NCBI GenBank assembly: GCA_946480245.1
Contig: CAMLIZ010000180.1
Span: forward strand, 1 to 8,976
Direction of reading: 5' to 3'
Length of the DNA stretch: 8,976 nt
Origin: an uncultured Pseudomonadota bacterium
Lineage (GTDB): Bacteria; Pseudomonadota; Gammaproteobacteria; Burkholderiales; Burkholderiaceae
The position numbers and the translations under genes were made by a program. The notes beneath the pieces are model-generated. The model had not been told where the DNA came from and searched no databases. It worked only from the letters and a program-made list of their open reading frames with translations. Positions 5,429 through 8,976 of this stretch are shown in pieces (the first letter of the stretch is position 1; the number at the start of each line of letters is the position of its first letter).

Positions 5429-7531
5429 TCACGCCCGCCGGGCTAGCTGTGCCAGCAGCGCGCGCGTGGCCTGCTGCACCGCCTGCGCTTCGTGCACGCT
5501 CACCTGCAGCCGGCGCTCCAGCCAGGGCAGCGGATCCTGCGCCGGCGGATCGGGCGGCAGCGCCAGCGGCAGCGGCGCGGGTTCGGGCGCGGGCGCGCCG
5601 GCTGCAGGAGTGGCCAGCCGCGCCTTCAGCTGCGCGTCAGCGGCCTGCAAGGCGGCGCGCGCCTCGGGCGTCTGCAGCGCGGCGGCGCGGCGCACGCGCA
5701 TCAGCCGCACCAGCGACAGGTGCGCCATCAGCCGGTGCGCATGGTCCAGCAGCTGGGCCAGGTCATGCAGCGGCAGGCGCACGCGCTGCGGCTCGGGCCC
5801 GCTGCGCTGCAGCGCGGCCGCCAGCCAGCCGAGCGCGTCGTAGGCCTGCAGGCGGGCCAGGCGCTGCTCGACGCGCGCCGGCTCGTCGGGCTGCAGCGTC
5901 TGTGCGCCGTAGCCGCGCAGCGCATCGAGCGCGCGCGCCACCGCACGCGGCAGGCTGCGCCGCTCCCACGACGGCAACACGTAGCTGAAGCCCCAGGCCA
6001 GGGCGGCGCCGATCAGCGTGTCGGCCAGGCGCTCGGCGATCGCGAAGCCGCCCTCCGGCGCCACCGCATGCGCCTGCAGCAGCGCCATCACGGTGGCGGC
6101 CACCGCCGTGACCAGGTAACGCACGTTGACGAAGGCATGCGCCACGCCCACCGCGACCAGGAACGCCAGCGATTGCAGCAGCGGCAGGGGCGCCAGCAGC
6201 AGCACCACCAGGCAGCCGATCACCGTGCCGGCCACGCGCGCGTTGCGGCGCGCCAGCGTCTGCTCCAGGTTGCCGCGCAGCACCACCGCCACGCTCAACA
6301 CCAGCCAGTGCGGGTGCGACGCCCACGGCAGCAGATGGCCCAGGCCGAAGGCGCAGCTGAGCGCGAGCGCGGCACGCAGCGCGTGGCGCAGCACCGGCGA
6401 CTGCAGCCGCAACTGCGCGCGCAGCGCCGCCAGCGGCCAGCCCTCGGGCGCGACGAAGCGCTGCAGTTCGTCCACCGGCAGCGGCAGCGGCTCTTCGGCG
6501 CCCAGCAGCAGCGCGTGCAGCTGCATCACCTCGTCAGCCAGTTGCTGCAGCCGGTTGGCCAGCAGCGGCAGCACGCGCACGCGCTCGTCGGGCGGCGCCA
6601 GCGGCGCGTCGGCGAAGGTGTCGCGCAGGTCGAGCGCGGCAGGGGCCGGCGGGCTGCCTTCGCGCAGCGCGCGCTCGGCCTCGTCGAGCGCCACGGCCAC
6701 CTGGCGCAGGCCGCCGGCCAGGCGCTCGCGCACCCAGGTGCCGGCGCTGTCGTCGCCCAGCAGGTCGAGGTCGAGGCGGCTGGCCAGCAGCACGTCGCGC
6801 AGCTCGATCACGTGCAGCAGCATGGCGGTCTTGCGCCGCGCCTGCCGGGTGTGCGAGGCGGCGAACATCAGGTCGCGCGCGCTCTGCAGGCGCTCGGCCA
6901 GCACCGCCTCGTCGCCGATCCAGGTGCGCAGCTGGCCCTCCGCGCCGGGGCCGTGGCCGCCGCTTTCGAGCAAGGCGGCACGCGAGCGCAGCAGCCGCGC
7001 CATCGCCTCCATGGCCGAGCCGAGCGTGAGGGTGCGGTAGCGTCGCTGCAGCACCTGGGTGGCCAGCGCCGACCAGGCGAAGAACGCCAGTGCGCCCGCC
7101 GCATGCCAGCCCACCAGCGCCGCCGTGGGCACCGAGCGCGGCACCGCCATCGAGAACACCAGCGACAGCACCGCCGCAAACGAGGCCGGCCCGGCGCGCG
7201 GGCCCCAGGCCAGCATCATCATCGCGGCGAAAGTGACGGCCGCGATGCCCAGCGCGAGCGCGGGCGGCCACGGCGCCAGCAGCCCGACGACCAGCGCCGC
7301 CAGCGTGGCGCCGCAGCCGCCCATTGCCACCCGCTGCGTATTGCGGCGCACGGTGCTCACCACGTCGGCCAGGCTGGCGCACACCGCGCCGGCGATCGCC
7401 AGCTGCGCCGCGGCAGCACCGGCCAGCGCGGCGATCAGCGCGTGCACCAGGGCCACGCCCAGCGCGACGGCCATGCCGTTGAGGGCGTGTGCAGGCAGGC
7501 GAAGCAGCAAGCGTGGCATGCGCGCGAGCAT
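5429..7531 (-). CDS. FUSC family protein (fusaric/aromatic acid efflux-like)
   Basis: From the ATG at 7531 the protein has 700 residues with the duplicated layout of the FUSC/YccS-like family. An N-terminal membrane block (about 14-160) is followed by a helical soluble region (about 170-375). A second membrane block (about 383-520) has the characteristic LRHALRAALALSCAFGLGHL, HWLVLSVAVVLRGNLEQTLA and RRNARVAGTVIGCL segments. A helical C-terminal domain then carries a Pro/Ala-rich linker (641-668). The family is thought to export aromatic acids such as fusaric or p-hydroxybenzoic acid across the inner membrane, often with membrane-fusion and outer-membrane partners. Neither partner is in this window, so the substrate is unknown. 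ATG 7519 is an alternative start (four residues shorter); neither has a strong Shine-Dalgarno. The frame stays open to 8119, but that part is antisense to the solute-binding protein gene. It is the probable first gene of the cluster. Confidence 0.9.
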   Translation of the reverse strand: MLARMPRLLLRLPAHALNGMAVALGVALVHALIAALAGAAAAQLAIAGAVCASLADVVSTVRRNTQRVAMGGCGATLAALVVGLLAPWPPALALGIAAVTFAAMMMLAWGPRAGPASFAAVLSLVFSMAVPRSVPTAALVGWHAAGALAFFAWSALATQVLQRRYRTLTLGSAMEAMARLLRSRAALLESGGHGPGAEGQLRTWIGDEAVLAERLQSARDLMFAASHTRQARRKTAMLLHVIELRDVLLASRLDLDLLGDDSAGTWVRERLAGGLRQVAVALDEAERALREGSPPAPAALDLRDTFADAPLAPPDERVRVLPLLANRLQQLADEVMQLHALLLGAEEPLPLPVDELQRFVAPEGWPLAALRAQLRLQSPVLRHALRAALALSCAFGLGHLLPWASHPHWLVLSVAVVLRGNLEQTLARRNARVAGTVIGCLVVLLLAPLPLLQSLAFLVAVGVAHAFVNVRYLVTAVAATVMALLQAHAVAPEGGFAIAERLADTLIGAALAWGFSYVLPSWERRSLPRAVARALDALRGYGAQTLQPDEPARVEQRLARLQAYDALGWLAAALQRSGPEPQRVRLPLHDLAQLLDHAHRLMAHLSLVRLMRVRRAAALQTPEARAALQAADAQLKARLATPAAGAPAPEPAPLPLALPPDPPAQDPLPWLERRLQVSVHEAQAVQQATRALLAQLARRA

Positions 7532-7636
7532 AGACGGGCCTGTGGGCGGCAAGCTACGTGCGAGCCGCAGCACTGGACTGGGCGCCATGGCCGCTGTACC
7601 GTGCGCAGCGCTAGATGCCGAGAGGGGGCTTGCCGG
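7532..7636. promoter_or_regulatory. Divergent intergenic region between FUSC and the solute-binding protein gene
   Basis: These 105 bases separate two divergent starts and must hold the promoters for the solute-binding protein gene and probably for the FUSC cluster. I find no convincing -35/-10 pair on either strand and no clear operator palindrome. No regulator gene of the LysR or MarR type, often beside FUSC exporters, is encoded here. Confidence 0.4.
7620..7628 (+). promoter_or_regulatory. Ribosome binding site fixing the solute-binding protein start
   Basis: GAGAGGGGG lies 8 bases before the ATG at 7637. The frame is open far upstream (to 5492), so this site together with the signal peptide starting at 7637 decides the start codon. 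Confidence 0.65.
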
Positions 7637-8392
7637 ATGATTCGAAGAGTTGCGTGGTGGCGCTGGTGCGTCGCGTGTCTGTTGCTGGTTGCACTGCTGC
7701 CCGCGCGCGCCGCCGACCTGCGCCTGCTCACCGAGGAGTACCCGCCGCTCAGCTTCATGCACGACGGCCGGCTCGACGGCCTGGCCGTGGAGATCGTGGA
7801 CGAAGTGCAGCGCCGCGTGGGCAGCCAGGCGAGCGTGCAGGTGCTGCCCTGGGCACGCGCCTACCAGATTGCGCTCTACGAACCCGACGTCGGCTTGTTC
7901 AGCACCGCGCGCACGCCGGAGCGCGAGAACCTGTTCCGCTGGGTGGGGCCGCTGTTCATCGGCAAGACCAGCCTGTATGCGCGCCGCGGCTCCGGCCTGC
8001 AACTGCACACCCTGGCGGATGCGGCCGCGGTGGACGCGGTGATCGTGCCGCGCGAGGACTACAAGCAGCAGCTGCTGAAGGCCGCCGGGCTCACCAACCT
8101 GCAGCTGGTGAACACGCACGAGCAGATGGTGCGCATGCTGCTGATGGGCCGCGGCACGCTGATGGCGGCCAACAACCTCGCGCTGCCCGCCCTGCTGGCC
8201 GGCGCCAACGCCAGCATGAAGGACGTGGAGGCGCTGCTCACCTTCCAGGAGACGGCGGCGTACATCGCGTTCTCGCCCGGCACCGCCGAGGACACCGTGC
8301 GCCGCTGGCAGGCGGCGCTGGATGCAATGCGTGCGGACGGCACGCTGGCACGCATCCAGGCGCGCTGGGTGCCGGAGGAACCGGCGCGCTGA
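7637..8392 (+). CDS. Periplasmic solute-binding protein, amino-acid type (SBP_bac_3-like)
   Basis: The 251-residue protein begins with a Sec signal peptide: MIRRVAWWRW, a hydrophobic core, then ARA before the mature start near residues 26-27. The mature part opens with LRLLTEEYPPLSFMHDGRLD, then GLAVEIVDEVQRRVG and VLPWARAYQIAL. This is the usual N-terminal pattern of extracellular solute-binding family 3 (polar amino acid type). Later it has GKTSLYARRGS, and it ends ALDAMRADGTLARIQARW, the standard C-terminal helix of that family. Such proteins capture small polar ligands in the periplasm for an ABC transporter or sense them. No permease or ATPase gene lies nearby, so this is an orphan copy working with a distant transporter or in sensing. 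At about 225 mature residues it is a compact but normal member. It diverges from FUSC and converges on the hydrolase gene. The ligand cannot be read from sequence. Confidence 0.9.
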   Translation: MIRRVAWWRWCVACLLLVALLPARAADLRLLTEEYPPLSFMHDGRLDGLAVEIVDEVQRRVGSQASVQVLPWARAYQIALYEPDVGLFSTARTPERENLFRWVGPLFIGKTSLYARRGSGLQLHTLADAAAVDAVIVPREDYKQQLLKAAGLTNLQLVNTHEQMVRMLLMGRGTLMAANNLALPALLAGANASMKDVEALLTFQETAAYIAFSPGTAEDTVRRWQAALDAMRADGTLARIQARWVPEEPAR

Positions 8393-8394
8393 CG

Positions 8395-8423
8395 CGCGGC
8401 GCCTTTAGTGCACGCGCGCCGCG
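8395..8423. terminator. Stem-loop between convergent solute-binding protein and hydrolase genes
   Basis: CGCGGCGC (8395-8402) pairs perfectly with GCGCCGCG (8416-8423) across a 13-base loop. It starts 3 bases after the solute-binding protein stop and spans the hydrolase stop codon. No T-run follows on either strand, so it would be at best a partial or Rho-assisted terminator or a 3'-end protecting hairpin for both transcripts. A chance origin is possible at this GC content. Confidence 0.3.
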
Positions 8424-8976
8424 ATGGCCGGCACGCCGAGGTGAGCCGTGAACCAGCCGGTGGCCAGCCGCGTCATCTCGTCCAGCGTGCCGGGCTCCTC
8501 GAACAAGTGGCCCGCGCCCGGCACCACGGCCAGCTGCTTGCGGCAGCGCAGCGCCTCCATCGCCTCCAGGTTGAGCTCGATCACCGGCAGGTCGAGCGCG
8601 CCCACCACCAGCAAGGTGGGCGCCAGCACCCGCGCCAATGCAGGGCCGGCCAGGTCGGGCCGGCCGCCGCGCGACACCACCGCCTGCACCCGTTCGCCCT
8701 GCTCGGCCGCCGCCAGCAGCGCGGCGCCGGCGCCGGTGCTGGCGCCGAAGTAGCCGAGCGGCAACGCTGCGGTGTGGGGGCACTCGCGCAGCCAGGCACT
8801 GGCCACGCTGAGGCGCGAGGCCAGCAGCGGGATGTCGAACACCAGGCGCCGCACGCACGCCTCCTGCGGCGTGAGCAGGTCCATCAGCAAGGTGGCCAAG
8901 CCGGCCTCGCGCAGCGCGGCCGCCACCGCCTGGTTGCGCGGGCTGAGCCGGCTGCTGCCGCTGCCGTGCGCAAACA
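8405..8976 (-). CDS. Alpha/beta hydrolase, dienelactone hydrolase type, 5' part cut off by window edge
   Basis: The reading frame runs off the right edge. 189 residues plus the stop are visible, starting FAHGSGSSRLSPRNQAVAAA, which contains the oxyanion-loop HGSGSS motif. The catalytic triad can be placed in visible-residue numbering: Ser79 in GYFGASTGAGAAL (G-A-S-T-G nucleophile elbow), Asp128 in VVGALDLPVIELN, and His156 in VPGAGHLFEEPG. This is the pattern of a compact dienelactone hydrolase-like alpha/beta hydrolase acting in the cytoplasm on an unknown ester or similar substrate. Members of this group are sometimes fused after a phosphoribosyltransferase domain. Whether that holds here cannot be seen because the N-terminus is outside the window. 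A GTG at 8926 could be mistaken for the start, but conserved residues lie upstream of it. The gene converges on the solute-binding protein gene with a 12-base gap. Confidence 0.93.
   Translation of the reverse strand, partial: FAHGSGSSRLSPRNQAVAAALREAGLATLLMDLLTPQEACVRRLVFDIPLLASRLSVASAWLRECPHTAALPLGYFGASTGAGAALLAAAEQGERVQAVVSRGGRPDLAGPALARVLAPTLLVVGALDLPVIELNLEAMEALRCRKQLAVVPGAGHLFEEPGTLDEMTRLATGWFTAHLGVPAIAARVH

Noticed and set aside
5466..5620. Repetitive GGC/GCA-rich stretch that looks like a short tandem repeat.
   Set aside because: It corresponds to the Pro/Ala-rich linker codons of the FUSC C-terminus. There is no exact unit or regular period beyond codon bias.
5492..7636. A very long plus-strand open frame (5492 into 8392) running antisense to the FUSC gene and joining the solute-binding protein in frame.
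   Set aside because: Its translation upstream of 7637 is dominated by Arg, Gln, His and Ala with no hydrophobic pattern, as expected of the complement of a GC-rich membrane-protein gene. The signal peptide and ribosome binding site at 7637 mark the real start.
7532..8119. Upstream extension of the FUSC frame to 8119.
   Set aside because: The extension is antisense to most of the solute-binding protein gene and gives unlikely protein. The family N-terminus with its first membrane helix begins just after 7531.

Overview
The window is high-GC, densely coding bacterial DNA with no gene-free stretch over about 110 bases. Base composition, GC-rich third codon positions and the gene families point to a betaproteobacterium, most likely Burkholderiales. 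That placement is inference from style and content, because no rRNA or other marker gene is present. I see no mobile element, tRNA, rRNA, CRISPR array, integrase or toxin-antitoxin pair. The region looks like ordinary chromosome.

Layout from left to right. (1) A truncated exodeoxyribonuclease III gene (xth) runs leftward off the window edge at 1-388. (2) Divergent from it are a small gene of unknown function (459-809) and a DoxX-family membrane protein (838-1242), probably co-transcribed. (3) crcB, a fluoride channel (1246-1635, minus), converges on the DoxX gene. (4) Divergent from crcB is an orphan lipoprotein (1703-2512). (5) Four minus-strand genes follow, with gaps of 22, 58 and about 30 bases. 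In transcription order they are an FUSC-family efflux-like membrane protein (7531-5429), a TerB-like protein (5406-4948), a YihY/BrkB-family membrane protein (4889-3930) and a tandem HD/HD-GYP phosphohydrolase (3899-2526). They form a likely operon. (6) Divergent from FUSC is a secreted solute-binding protein of the amino-acid type (7637-8392), with no permease or ATPase gene nearby. (7) A 5'-truncated alpha/beta hydrolase of the dienelactone hydrolase type (8405-8976, minus) converges on it.

Functional reading. The window is rich in envelope and stress functions: DNA repair, fluoride export, aromatic or toxic compound efflux, a YihY membrane protein and a probable cyclic-di-GMP phosphodiesterase. 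The FUSC-TerB-YihY-HD-GYP run is the only set that looks like a functional unit, and its joint role cannot be read from sequence. I did not find a convincing new biological system. The most noteworthy items are the tandem HD protein, whose first domain has lost the canonical HD pair, and the composition of the four-gene cluster.
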